From the NCBI GenBank assembly GCA_007129135.1, contig SKWB01000212.1, positions 1-6,082 on the forward strand: a stretch of 6,082 nt of DNA. Reading direction: 5' to 3'. This document shows, piece by piece, positions 1 through 5,859 of the stretch. The stretch is from Halococcaceae archaeon (GTDB lineage: Archaea > Halobacteriota > Halobacteria > Halobacteriales > Halalkalicoccaceae). Numbering within the stretch: the stretch's first letter is position 1; each line of letters opens with the position of its first letter. A model generated the notes under the pieces. It saw only the letters and a list, made by a program, of their open reading frames with translations, was not told the DNA's origin and did no database searches. Both the position numbers and the translations under genes were made by a program.

Positions 1-1
1 A

Positions 2-184
2 CCTTCTCGAGCTGGTACTATTGCGTACTCGCCGTTTCTGACTTCCCAATCAGACGAGGTCGACCAACCGGAGCCAACGCAGATCGTTATTGATCTGTTC
101 TTCGACCCAGATAAGACAGACGGTCTGGGAGTGCCCGGACCAACTATGCGAACGATCTGGGACGTTCTCGGAGTCACAGATTGA
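2..184 (+). CDS. C-terminal end of an unrecognised protein (5' end outside window)
   Basis: The second forward frame is open from the window edge to a TGA at 182-184, giving the last 60 residues of a protein. It contains hydrophobic and acidic stretches such as QIVIDLFFDPDKTDGLG and ends IWDVLGVTD. I do not recognise the family and assign no function. By hand count, only 31 of the 60 codons end in G or C, far below the genes after position 1498. This suggests DNA of different origin, as in haloarchaeal plasmid, virus or integrated-element genes. The same frame stays open for hundreds of bases after the TGA (next entry), so this may be an interrupted gene rather than a natural C-terminus. The other two frames are quickly closed or less protein-like. 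Confidence 0.45.
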   Translation, partial: PSRAGTIAYSPFLTSQSDEVDQPEPTQIVIDLFFDPDKTDGLGVPGPTMRTIWDVLGVTD

Positions 185-556
185 GGTGGACACAATCGGT
201 TTGATGAGGAAGTCCAAACCTGGGATACGGACGCTGGTCGGTGGCAGGACGTAACCGCCCGTGGAGCCCGGTCAGATACTAATACCCTCGACAGGTTCCG
301 CAGAACTCCTAATGAGGGTGTTCGTGCCGTAATCGACTTCCAGGAACGAACAGACGTTCCTCCAGGTCGTCAAGACCCAACACCTGGTGAGACGGAGGTA
401 GTCGAAGGAACAAATGTGGTCTGCGCACCCGCCTACGGAGACGATGCCGTCTTTGGAGGCACAGCTGAAATTAGCGAGGTTTCATCCGACGATCTGAGCT
501 CTCCTCGCGGACAGATCGGTCCCCACAGTAATCGCGAGGCGTTCACTGCCTATATG
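185..556 (+). pseudogene. In-frame continuation of the upstream reading frame after a TGA; probable gene remnant
   Basis: After the TGA at 182-184 the same frame continues without a stop. It reads as plausible soluble acidic protein, with segments such as FDEEVQTWDTDAGRWQD and GVRAVIDFQERTDVPPG. Codon choice matches the preceding segment (many codons ending in A or T). No ATG, GTG or TTG occurs in frame between 185 and the GTG at 416, so it has no obvious start of its own. The simplest reading is one gene broken by a nonsense change (a Trp TGG or Arg CGA codon turned to TGA), whose 3' end was lost at the composition change near 557. The alternatives are a second gene translated from an unusual start, or chance openness. 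The frame formally stays open to 868, but beyond about 560 it is antisense to the nitroreductase-like remnant and then enters sequence that does not look coding. Family unknown. Confidence 0.35.
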
Positions 557-682
557 ACCGACGGCGAGTGGCGCGGGACGGTCGAGATCGAGACGGCGGC
601 GGACGGCTCGCGTCGTCGTAAACACGTGGTCGATACCGTCCTGGTCGAGATCTCCGACCCGGACTGGCCCGTCGTCGCTCAT
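557..682 (-). pseudogene. Truncated N-terminus of a nitroreductase-family protein
   Basis: Reading leftward from the ATG at 680-682 gives an acidic leader and then IDHVFTTTRAVRRRLDLDRP, followed by APLAV. From memory of the family, this matches the first helix and FMN-contacting Arg segment of haloarchaeal nitroreductase-like flavoproteins (consensus near TTRSVRRRLDLDRPVP). Those proteins run to roughly 180-220 residues; here resemblance stops at about residue 41 (codon at 560-562). The frame runs on without family character to a TGA at 482-484. The lost similarity coincides with the change from GC-rich to lower-GC sequence. The gene therefore appears to have been cut by insertion or deletion, leaving only its promoter-proximal end. 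It lacks the rest of the FMN site and cannot be functional. The family call rests on a short segment. Confidence 0.45.
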
Positions 683-1134
683 CGATCAAGCCCACGGCGA
701 CCCGCAGCAGGTTGTTCGACCCCTCCCCCCGAGTCGAGTGGATATTCACGTCCGTTCGTCTTCGATAGTCTAGTTATCGCGGTTGTCGTGGGCATCGCTC
801 GGTCCTCCTCGTCGTATTGTGAAATAACATTACATGAGCTCATTCCACGAAAAATCTGCGGATGGTGAACGGGACGCAACGGGTGGTGGAGTGAGCGAGA
901 TGGACGGTATCTCGCACGCGGACACTGACAGTACTGACGGTTGATGTACTTCCGGCGGGTCGAACTGCACGTTCAACGGGCGGCTAGTTCATCAATCTCA
1001 ACGTGAAACGAACGAAGCCGTCGTGCTGAACTCACACTCTCTCTCCAGCAGCTTGTTCTTATCAGCGTATAGAGGGCCAGTAGTTGCCGTGATAACTGAT
1101 CGACTTCCGTTCACCTTTCGTGCAGTCGGTTGCC
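683..1134. other. Gene-poor stretch with no supported gene
   Basis: This stretch of about 450 bases holds no convincing coding region, tRNA, rRNA or CRISPR repeat. The part next to 682 would be the upstream region of the nitroreductase-like remnant. The only small open frame of note runs from an ATG at 834-836 to a TGA at 942-944. It encodes 36 acidic residues beginning MSSFHEKSADGERD. The composition suits a haloarchaeal protein, but there is no box A at the leaderless distance, no clear Shine-Dalgarno and no recognisable domain. It may be an N-terminal remnant or chance. Base composition is less GC-rich than the genes to the right, which fits decayed intergenic DNA. Confidence 0.5.
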
Positions 1135-1356
1135 TCACCAGGTCTCGACCGATGTAGCTGCGTCTCGTGATTCCGAAACCAGATAGAGTCGATCGCGGCT
1201 GGTTCCCTCGATATCGATTAACCCGTAGCGATCCATCTTCGAGAGATACGTTCGGACCGTTCGACCGCTCTTCTGGCTCTCGACTCGTTCGCCATACGCC
1301 ACGTAGGGTTCGCTTGGAACCACCGGCGAGTTCTCGCGAACGATCCCATAGAACGC
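1135..1356 (-). pseudogene. Remnant resembling the C-terminal winged helix of an Orc1/Cdc6 replication initiator
   Basis: On the minus strand a frame ending in TGA at 1135-1137 encodes AFYGIVRENSPVVPSEPY, then VAYGERVESQKSGR, then RTVRTYLSKMDRYGLI and EGTSRDRLYLVSE. The order is helix, a Y..Y..R segment, a recognition-helix-like R.VR.YLSKM..YGLI, and a wing with G..R.R.Y. This is the pattern I recall for the C-terminal DNA-binding winged helix of smaller haloarchaeal Orc1/Cdc6 proteins. The full protein is around 400 residues with an AAA+ ATPase domain; none of that is present. In this frame there is no ATG, GTG or TTG before the GTG at 1321-1323, which would cut away the first helix, and a stop lies at 1411-1413. 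The region further upstream is antisense to nadK. It is most likely the truncated 3' end of a lost gene. A stand-alone small winged-helix protein, or a frame-shifted join to the charged frame opposite the GCTCGC tract, are less likely alternatives. Confidence 0.45.
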
Positions 1357-1440
1357 TCGCGAACGCGCTCGCGAGCGGCGAACTCCTCGGCCTCGCGCTC
1401 GCGCTCGCGATCACGATCGCGCTCTCGCTTTTCGGCTCGC
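1353..1440. repeat. Degenerate GCTCGC/GCGAGC low-complexity tract
   Basis: The plus strand repeats GCTCGC and close variants (CTCGCG, GCGATC) many times, including GCTCGCGCTCGCG around 1396-1408. It also contains the perfect 12-base palindrome CGCTCGCGAGCG at 1366-1377. On the minus strand one frame reads as an Arg/Glu/Asp string. Such tracts can arise by slippage. This one sits exactly where the Orc1/Cdc6-like remnant loses recognisable sequence, so it may mark the decay junction. It could also be the charged linker of a former protein. No canonical haloarchaeal origin recognition box was recognised here. Confidence 0.5.
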
Positions 1441-1447
1441 TCGTCCG

Positions 1448-1477
1448 ACCGCTCCGGTAGCGGTGGGCTTTTCCACC
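1448..1477 (+). promoter_or_regulatory. Tandem dyads in the nadK promoter region
   Basis: Two short perfect dyads lie 21-50 bases before the nadK ATG. The first is ACCGCT-CCGGT-AGCGGT (1448-1464). The second is GGTGG-GCTTTT-CCACC (1462-1477), which overlaps the first. The CTTTT in the second loop is centred near -27, where a box A (TATA element) of a leaderless haloarchaeal transcript would lie. No better T/A-rich element is present. The dyads could be an operator, the 3' hairpin of something upstream, or chance in GC-rich DNA. Confidence 0.35.
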
Positions 1478-1497
1478 CCCGGGCGAGAGAGTCGGCT

Positions 1498-2322
1498 ATG
1501 GACGTCGGGATCGTCGCCAAACGGGAGAACCCGCGGGCGGCCTACCTCGCCGAGGAGCTCCGCCGAACGCTCGAAGCGGCCGCGGGGACGGTCCACATCG
1601 ACGAGACGACGGCGACCGCCCTCGACGACGAGGGCGTCCCTCCGGAGGCGATGCGCCAGTGTGACCTCGTCGTCTCGATCGGCGGCGACGGTACGTTCCT
1701 CTTCACCGCGAGGGCGGTCGGCGACACGCCGATCCTGGGGGTGAACCTCGGCGAGGTCGGCTTCCTGAACGCCGTCGCCCCAGACGAGGCACTCGCCACC
1801 GTTCTGGGCGCCTTCGAGCACTACGAGGAGACCGGTGAGGTCCGCTCGCGGACGGTCTCCCGGCTGGAGGCCGTGGGGGACGGCTGGTCGCTCCCACCCG
1901 CGCTGAACGAGATCACGATCTGTGGCCCACAGCGCGGCACCGGTGGGGGGCTCTCCGTCGAGGTTCGCGTCGACGGCTCGCTCTACACCGGCGGCCACGC
2001 CGACGGCGTGCTGCTCGCGACGCCGACCGGATCGACCGCGTACAACCTGAGCGAGGGTGGCCCGCTCGTCCACCCGGGACTCGACGGGGTCCTGATCACG
2101 GAGATGTGCGCCCGGGAGTCGATGCCGCCGCTTCTGATCCCCGCGGGCAGGGAGATCACGGTCCGGGTGGACGACGCCGACGTCGCGTACGCGATCGCGG
2201 ACGGGCGACGAAAGCGACGGATCGACCCCCCGGACCGGGTGTCGATCTCCTGCGCCCACGAACCGGTTCGAGTGGCGGGACCGGAGGTCGATTTCTTCGA
2301 GGCGCTCTCGAAGCTAGACTGA
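1498..2322 (+). CDS. nadK: NAD kinase (ATP-NAD kinase family)
   Basis: This cytoplasmic enzyme phosphorylates NAD+ at the 2'-hydroxyl of its adenosine ribose to make NADP+, the only known de novo route to NADP. The 274-residue length is normal for the family. The diagnostic GGDGT phosphate-binding motif is at residues 62-66 and GVNLGEVGFL at 81-90. An asparagine-glutamate pair (N137, E138) of the substrate site follows, then TPTGSTAYNLSEGGP at 175-189, and a C-terminal DG pair (235-236) where family members have their VDG. The ATG at 1498 is chosen because it gives the usual MDVGIVAKRENPRA beginning and no alternative lies just upstream. A weak T-rich element near -27 would fit a leaderless transcript. 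mptA follows after 47 bases on the same strand with no obvious promoter of its own, so the two may be cotranscribed. The phosphoryl donor (ATP or polyphosphate) cannot be read from the sequence. Confidence 0.95.
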   Translation: MDVGIVAKRENPRAAYLAEELRRTLEAAAGTVHIDETTATALDDEGVPPEAMRQCDLVVSIGGDGTFLFTARAVGDTPILGVNLGEVGFLNAVAPDEALATVLGAFEHYEETGEVRSRTVSRLEAVGDGWSLPPALNEITICGPQRGTGGGLSVEVRVDGSLYTGGHADGVLLATPTGSTAYNLSEGGPLVHPGLDGVLITEMCARESMPPLLIPAGREITVRVDDADVAYAIADGRRKRRIDPPDRVSISCAHEPVRVAGPEVDFFEALSKLD

Positions 2323-2369
2323 CTGGTAAAGGGAAACGTTGAACCGGCGAACGCCCTAAAGTGTTCTCG

Positions 2370-3320
2370 ATGAGCCGACAACTGCCGGACGTACAGGCCG
2401 GCCGACCCGAGGTGACGGTCGGTCTGAGTCAGGTCGGGGTCACGGGCGTCGAGAAGCTCGTGAAGCTCGCCCGCGCCGACGACCGCCCGATCGTGCTGAT
2501 GGCGGAGTTCGAGGTGTTCGTGGACCTGCCGAGCTGGCGCAAGGGCGCCGACATGAGCCGGAACATGGAGGTCGTAAACGAGGTCCTGGAGGACGCGGTC
2601 CGCGAGGAGACCTACCGTGTCGAGGACGTCTGTGGCGACGCCGCCGAACGCCTGCTCGCGAGACACGACTACACCACCCAGGCGGAGGTCCGCATGGAGG
2701 CGGAGTTCGTGACCCGGGACGAGACGCCGGCGACCGGCCGCGAGACACAGGGCACGGTCGACATCATCGCGGGCGCGGTCGCGACACAGGACGGAACCAG
2801 GGAGCGGGTCGGGACCCGTGTCACCGGGATGACGGTCTGTCCCTGCTCGCAGGGGATGTCCGCGGTACGCGCCCGGGACACCCTCGTCGACCTCGGCGTC
2901 GACGACGAGACGATCGAGGCGTTCCTCGACCGGGTCCCCCAGCCGGGGCACTCCCAGCGCGGCCACGCGACGCTCGTCGTCGAGAGCGAGGGCGCGCCCG
3001 AGGTCGACCTGATCGAACTGATCGACGTCGCCCGCTCGTCGATGAGCGCGCGGATCTACAACCTCGCGAAGCGGCCGGACGAGGACCACATGACCTTCGA
3101 GAGCCACTCGAACGCGAAGTTCGTCGAGGACTGCGTCCGGTCGATGGCCGAGGGCGTGGTGCGTGAGTTCCCCGACCTGCCGGACAGCGCGGTCGTGACG
3201 ATGAAGCAGTCGAACGACGAGTCGATCCACCAGCACAACGCCCACGCGGAGCGGGTCGCGGAGTTCGGACTGCTCCGCTCGGAGATGAACGGGGCTAGCT
3301 TGCCGGCGGACGACGACTAG
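2370..3320 (+). CDS. mptA: GTP cyclohydrolase MptA (GTP cyclohydrolase IB/FolE2-like)
   Basis: This 316-residue enzyme belongs to the archaeal MptA/FolE2 family (COG1469). It opens GTP to 7,8-dihydroneopterin 2',3'-cyclic phosphate, the first step of archaeal pterin synthesis. In Haloferax volcanii the orthologue is reported to be needed both for folate and for the deazapurine base archaeosine in tRNA. Visible signatures are [16 protein letters not shown] near the N-terminus, [14 protein letters not shown] (51-64), the metal-site segment TVCPCSQG with C157 and C159, PGHSQRGHA with H194, [15 protein letters not shown] (243-257) and [10 protein letters not shown] (285-294). The ATG at 2370 is preferred over the in-frame GTG at 2361 because MSRQLPDVQ is the usual haloarchaeal beginning. 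It sits 47 bases behind nadK and converges on the TrmB-family gene with a one-base gap. Pterin synthesis downstream of this step uses NAD(P)H reductases, a loose functional link to nadK. Confidence 0.95.
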   Translation: MSRQLPDVQAGRPEVTVGLSQVGVTGVEKLVKLARADDRPIVLMAEFEVFVDLPSWRKGADMSRNMEVVNEVLEDAVREETYRVEDVCGDAAERLLARHDYTTQAEVRMEAEFVTRDETPATGRETQGTVDIIAGAVATQDGTRERVGTRVTGMTVCPCSQGMSAVRARDTLVDLGVDDETIEAFLDRVPQPGHSQRGHATLVVESEGAPEVDLIELIDVARSSMSARIYNLAKRPDEDHMTFESHSNAKFVEDCVRSMAEGVVREFPDLPDSAVVTMKQSNDESIHQHNAHAERVAEFGLLRSEMNGASLPADDD

Positions 3321-3321
3321 A

Positions 3322-4125
3322 CTAGAACGACAGCGGTTCGGCCTCCTCCCAGCGCGGGGCGAACTCCTCGTGGACGTCGGCGGCGAACTCGGGGTCTTTG
3401 AGGTCGATCATCGCGAACACCTCGCCCGGACGGAGCGGGTTCGCCACCTGGATGACGACCTCGCCGTCGTCGACGATGTTGAACGTCCCGTCGAGTTCGT
3501 CGGTCGTCCGCACCGCGAACCGTTCGTGTCCCGAGAGCCGCTCCCGGTAGCGCTCGCCGACGCTCTGGGGGAGCGAGTCGACCAGCCCCCGCGTCATCAA
3601 CACCGAGACGTCGACGCCGCGCTCCGTGGCCTCTTCGAGCTTCTCGGCCACCCTGTCGCCGACCTCGCCGAGGTCGAACTGCGGGCTGGTCCCCGCGGCG
3701 ATCATGACGATCCGTTCGTCCGCCGCGGAGAGCCGTTCGAGCAGCAGGTCGATCGTCTCCGCCTCGCCCACCGCGGCGGTCCAGAACTGCTCCTCGACGG
3801 GCTCGGCCGATTCGAGCTCGCCCTCCAGCTGGTCGACGATCTCCTCGTACTGACCGATCGTCTCCTCCAGTTCGCGGCGTTTGTCGTCGAGCAACCGCGA
3901 GAGCGCCGTCGCCGGCTCGACCGCCATGTACTTCTTCGGCCTGCTCGCGGTCTGGCTCCGGACGAGGCTCTGTCCTTCGAGGCCGTTGAGCACGTCGTAG
4001 ATCCGCCCCATCGGCACCTCGCTCGTGCGCGACAACTCCTTCGCGGTTGTCGGTCCGGTCGAGAGCAACGTTCGGTAGACGCGCGCCTCGTACTCCGAGA
4101 GCCCGAGGTCTCTGAGGCTAGCCAT
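3322..4125 (-). CDS. TrmB-family transcriptional regulator
   Basis: The 267-residue protein starts with a winged helix-turn-helix: MASLRDLGLSEYEARVYRTL, then TTAKELSRTSEVPMGRIYDV (helix-turn-helix, about 27-45), and a wing ending SRPKKYMAVEP (61-71). This is the TrmB/sugar-specific regulator pattern. A coiled-coil linker follows (about 82-106, rich in Glu and Leu), then a C-terminal sensor-like domain of about 155 residues. That domain includes RIVMIAAGTSPQFDL (138-152), VDVSVLMTRG (171-180) and GEVVIQVANPLRPGEVFAMI (221-240). It is shorter than the sugar-binding Thermococcus TrmB (about 340 residues), so its ligand cannot be inferred. An in-frame ATG at 4158 would add 11 residues, but a TATA-like element at 4150-4156 lies about 28 bases before the ATG at 4125. 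That supports 4125 with a leaderless message. Its stop is one base from that of the convergent mptA. Whether it controls mptA, the DUF255 gene or distant genes is unknown. Confidence 0.88.
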   Translation of the reverse strand: MASLRDLGLSEYEARVYRTLLSTGPTTAKELSRTSEVPMGRIYDVLNGLEGQSLVRSQTASRPKKYMAVEPATALSRLLDDKRRELEETIGQYEEIVDQLEGELESAEPVEEQFWTAAVGEAETIDLLLERLSAADERIVMIAAGTSPQFDLGEVGDRVAEKLEEATERGVDVSVLMTRGLVDSLPQSVGERYRERLSGHERFAVRTTDELDGTFNIVDDGEVVIQVANPLRPGEVFAMIDLKDPEFAADVHEEFAPRWEEAEPLSF

Positions 4126-4156
4126 TACCTCGTCGACTCGGTCGACGCACATAAAC
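4126..4156 (-). promoter_or_regulatory. Promoter of the TrmB-family gene with GTCGAC dyad
   Basis: Read on the minus strand, GTTTATG (4156 to 4150) is a good haloarchaeal box A, centred about 28 bases before the ATG at 4125, as expected for a leaderless transcript. Between it and the start lies a dyad GTCGAC-CGA-GTCGAC (4146 to 4132), each half itself palindromic. A site between TATA box and start is where a repressor would block transcription, so autoregulation is possible but is inference. The published Halobacterium TrmB site (TACT-spacer-GAGTA) is not seen here. Confidence 0.55.
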
Positions 4157-4170
4157 ACTGTGTCTGTTGA

Positions 4171-5778
4171 TTACCGAAGCAGTCGCGAGACCCGACCCTC
4201 TAGCTCCCTCGGCGTCCCGACCGGACCGAGGCGTTCCTCGCCGCGCTCGACCAGGGCACCCTCGACCCCTGGATCGGGGACGACCACCTTCTCGTGGTCG
4301 GCCATCCGGAGCGCCGCCCGGTGGAGGTCGCTTCCCACCTCCTCTATCCGGATCACCAGCGGATCGGCACAGAGACGAGCGCCGACCGCCCCGTAGCCCG
4401 CTAGTTCGGCACCCAGGCGGTCGCTCGCCCCGGCGAACGCCCCGATCGCCTCCCGGGCGACCTCGCGGTACCGGTCGTCGCCCGCGAGCACCGCGAGGTC
4501 ACAGAGCGCGTCGGCCACCTCGACGGTCGTGTCGATCGGCCGTAACGGCCTGTCGAGCAGCCCCGGCCCGACCGGCCGTCCGTCGACGAACGAGCCGTCC
4601 TGGAAGAGCGTCTCGACCGTCCAGTCGGCGACTTCGATCCCGATCCCGAGCGCCTCCCGGTCGCCGAGCACGGAGCCGGCGGCGACGGTCGCCCCGAGGA
4701 GTTGGGCCTGGTCCTCGAGCAGCCCTCCCTCCCCACCTTCGCTGTGGAGCACGACGCCGTCGTCGACGAGTTCGTCGAGGAGATGCGAGAGGGCGCGCCG
4801 GGCGTACCGCTTCGCCCGCTCGTCGTCGGTGGTCGCGGCGTACGCGAGGAGCGCGTCGACCGCGAGCGCGTTCGCCCCGGCGTAGACCGAGCGGTCGACT
4901 GGCGGTGTCTCGCCGCTCTCGCGGTCGGTCGCAGTTCCGCGGTAGTAGGCCGCATCGGGTGCCTGGCTGGCGGCGAAGGCGTCGCCGGTCCAGAGCGTCG
5001 TCGTGAGGTAGGCGACGATCCGCTCGGCGTGCTCGCGAAACCGCTGCTCGCCCGTGACGAGGTAGCCGTTCGAGAACGCGCGGAGGACGCCCGCGTTCGT
5101 ATCGAGGAGTTTCTCCGTGGCGACCTCCCCCCACGACGGCGTCGCGGCGTAGCGGTGGACCCCGCCGTCGTACTCGTCGAGCAGCGCGGCCGCCACCGCG
5201 TCGAGCGTCGCCGTCGCCTGCTCCGGTTCGCGGGTGAGCGCGAACTCGACCGTTCGCGAGAGGGGGAACTTCGCGCCCGCTCCCCACCCGGCGTTCTCGG
5301 CGTCGAAGTGCTCGCGGATCGCCGCGAGCGCGTGGGCCTCGATCTCCGGGCCGACCTCCCCTCTCGGAGGGTCGCCCGCTCCGAGTGCGCGGGGGACCCG
5401 TCCCGCGTCCTCGCCGCGGTCGTTCCAGAGACGGCGGACGCTCTCGACCGCGCTCCGGAACCCCTCGGGACCGAGGTAGGTCGCGCCGGTGAGCACCTCC
5501 CCACGCGGGGTGAGAAAGACCGTCGAGGGGAAGCCGCCAACGTTGTAGCGGTCCCTGACGCGGGGGCGCTCGTCGACGTCGACCCTGATCGGGACGAACG
5601 AGTCGTCGACGTGAGCCGCGAGGCTCGGGTCGCCGTAGGTCCGTTCGTCCATCTCCCGGCACTCGGCACACCAGTGGGCGACCAGCGAGAGCAGGATCGG
5701 TCGTTCGCGTTCGCGTGCCTCCGCGAACGCCTCCTCGCCCCACTCGCGCCACTCGACGAGCCCCGACGCGTCGTCCAT
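4171..5778 (-). CDS. DUF255 thioredoxin-domain protein (YyaL/SPATA20-like, short form)
   Basis: The 535-residue protein has an N-terminal thioredoxin-like DUF255 domain (about 8-120). It carries the motif HWCAEC (35-40, active-site pair C37 and C40) and the cis-proline segment VGGFPSTVFLTPRGE (80-94). Next comes a helical (alpha/alpha)6-barrel-like region related to N-acylglucosamine epimerase/glycosidase folds. It starts with GWGAGAKFPLSRTVEFA (164-180), then GGVHRYA (205-211) and VATEKLLDTNA (219-229), a relaxed version of the family's PHFEKMLYDNA. Bacterial and eukaryotic relatives run to about 650-780 residues, so this is a compact haloarchaeal-type form. The biochemical role is unestablished; a redox function is suggested by CxxC. 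No signal peptide is seen, so it is probably cytoplasmic. The ATG at 5776-5778 is chosen because an upstream in-frame GTG (5836-5838) lies beyond a box A-like element at 5821-5827. The stop is 45 bases before the TrmB-family ATG on the same strand, so partial readthrough is possible. Confidence 0.88.
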   Translation of the reverse strand: MDDASGLVEWREWGEEAFAEARERERPILLSLVAHWCAECREMDERTYGDPSLAAHVDDSFVPIRVDVDERPRVRDRYNVGGFPSTVFLTPRGEVLTGATYLGPEGFRSAVESVRRLWNDRGEDAGRVPRALGAGDPPRGEVGPEIEAHALAAIREHFDAENAGWGAGAKFPLSRTVEFALTREPEQATATLDAVAAALLDEYDGGVHRYAATPSWGEVATEKLLDTNAGVLRAFSNGYLVTGEQRFREHAERIVAYLTTTLWTGDAFAASQAPDAAYYRGTATDRESGETPPVDRSVYAGANALAVDALLAYAATTDDERAKRYARRALSHLLDELVDDGVVLHSEGGEGGLLEDQAQLLGATVAAGSVLGDREALGIGIEVADWTVETLFQDGSFVDGRPVGPGLLDRPLRPIDTTVEVADALCDLAVLAGDDRYREVAREAIGAFAGASDRLGAELAGYGAVGARLCADPLVIRIEEVGSDLHRAALRMADHEKVVVPDPGVEGALVERGEERLGPVGTPRELEGRVSRLLR

Positions 5779-5859
5779 GTCCCCGCTACCGCCGCGAGCG
5801 GGTAAGGGCCTGCGGTTCGGGGATAAAGCGTTTTGCACCCGGGGCAGGTAGGGAGGGGT
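5779..5859. promoter_or_regulatory. Divergent promoter region between the DUF255 gene and the fxsA-like gene
   Basis: On the minus strand TTTATCC (5827 to 5821) resembles a box A and would start transcription near 5799, leaving a leader of about 20 bases before the DUF255 ATG. A weaker CCTTACC nearer the gene sits about 27 bases from that ATG. On the plus strand TTTTGC (5831-5836) is about 27 bases before the fxsA-like ATG at 5860, fitting a leaderless transcript. The two elements nearly abut, so the promoters could interfere with each other. The purine-rich GGGAGGGG (5851-5858) is too close to the ATG for a normal Shine-Dalgarno site. Confidence 0.45.

Noticed and set aside
416..868. Independent 150-residue plus-strand gene starting at GTG 416
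   Set aside because: The frame is already open from 185, so 416 is only the first possible start codon. Beyond about 560 it is antisense to the nitroreductase-like remnant, and its last 60 residues are not protein-like. It is treated as part of a broken frame instead.
1..1135. tRNA gene, integrase attachment site or CRISPR repeats
   Set aside because: I looked for a T-loop GTTCGAN2C with matching stems, for spaced direct repeats and for terminal inverted repeats, and found none that hold up by eye.
1983..3245. Long minus-strand open frame opposite nadK and mptA
   Set aside because: It spans two well-supported genes and their intergenic gap. It has no recognisable motif and is a typical GC-rich antisense frame.
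3370..4170. Plus-strand open frame opposite the TrmB-family gene
   Set aside because: It reads as repeated Arg/Asp/Val/Leu shadow sequence without family character, while the opposite strand has a clear winged helix.
4702..5805. Long plus-strand open frame opposite the DUF255 gene
   Set aside because: It is an antisense shadow in GC-rich DNA, full of Arg, Val and Glu strings and without domain signatures. The minus-strand DUF255 protein has clear motifs.
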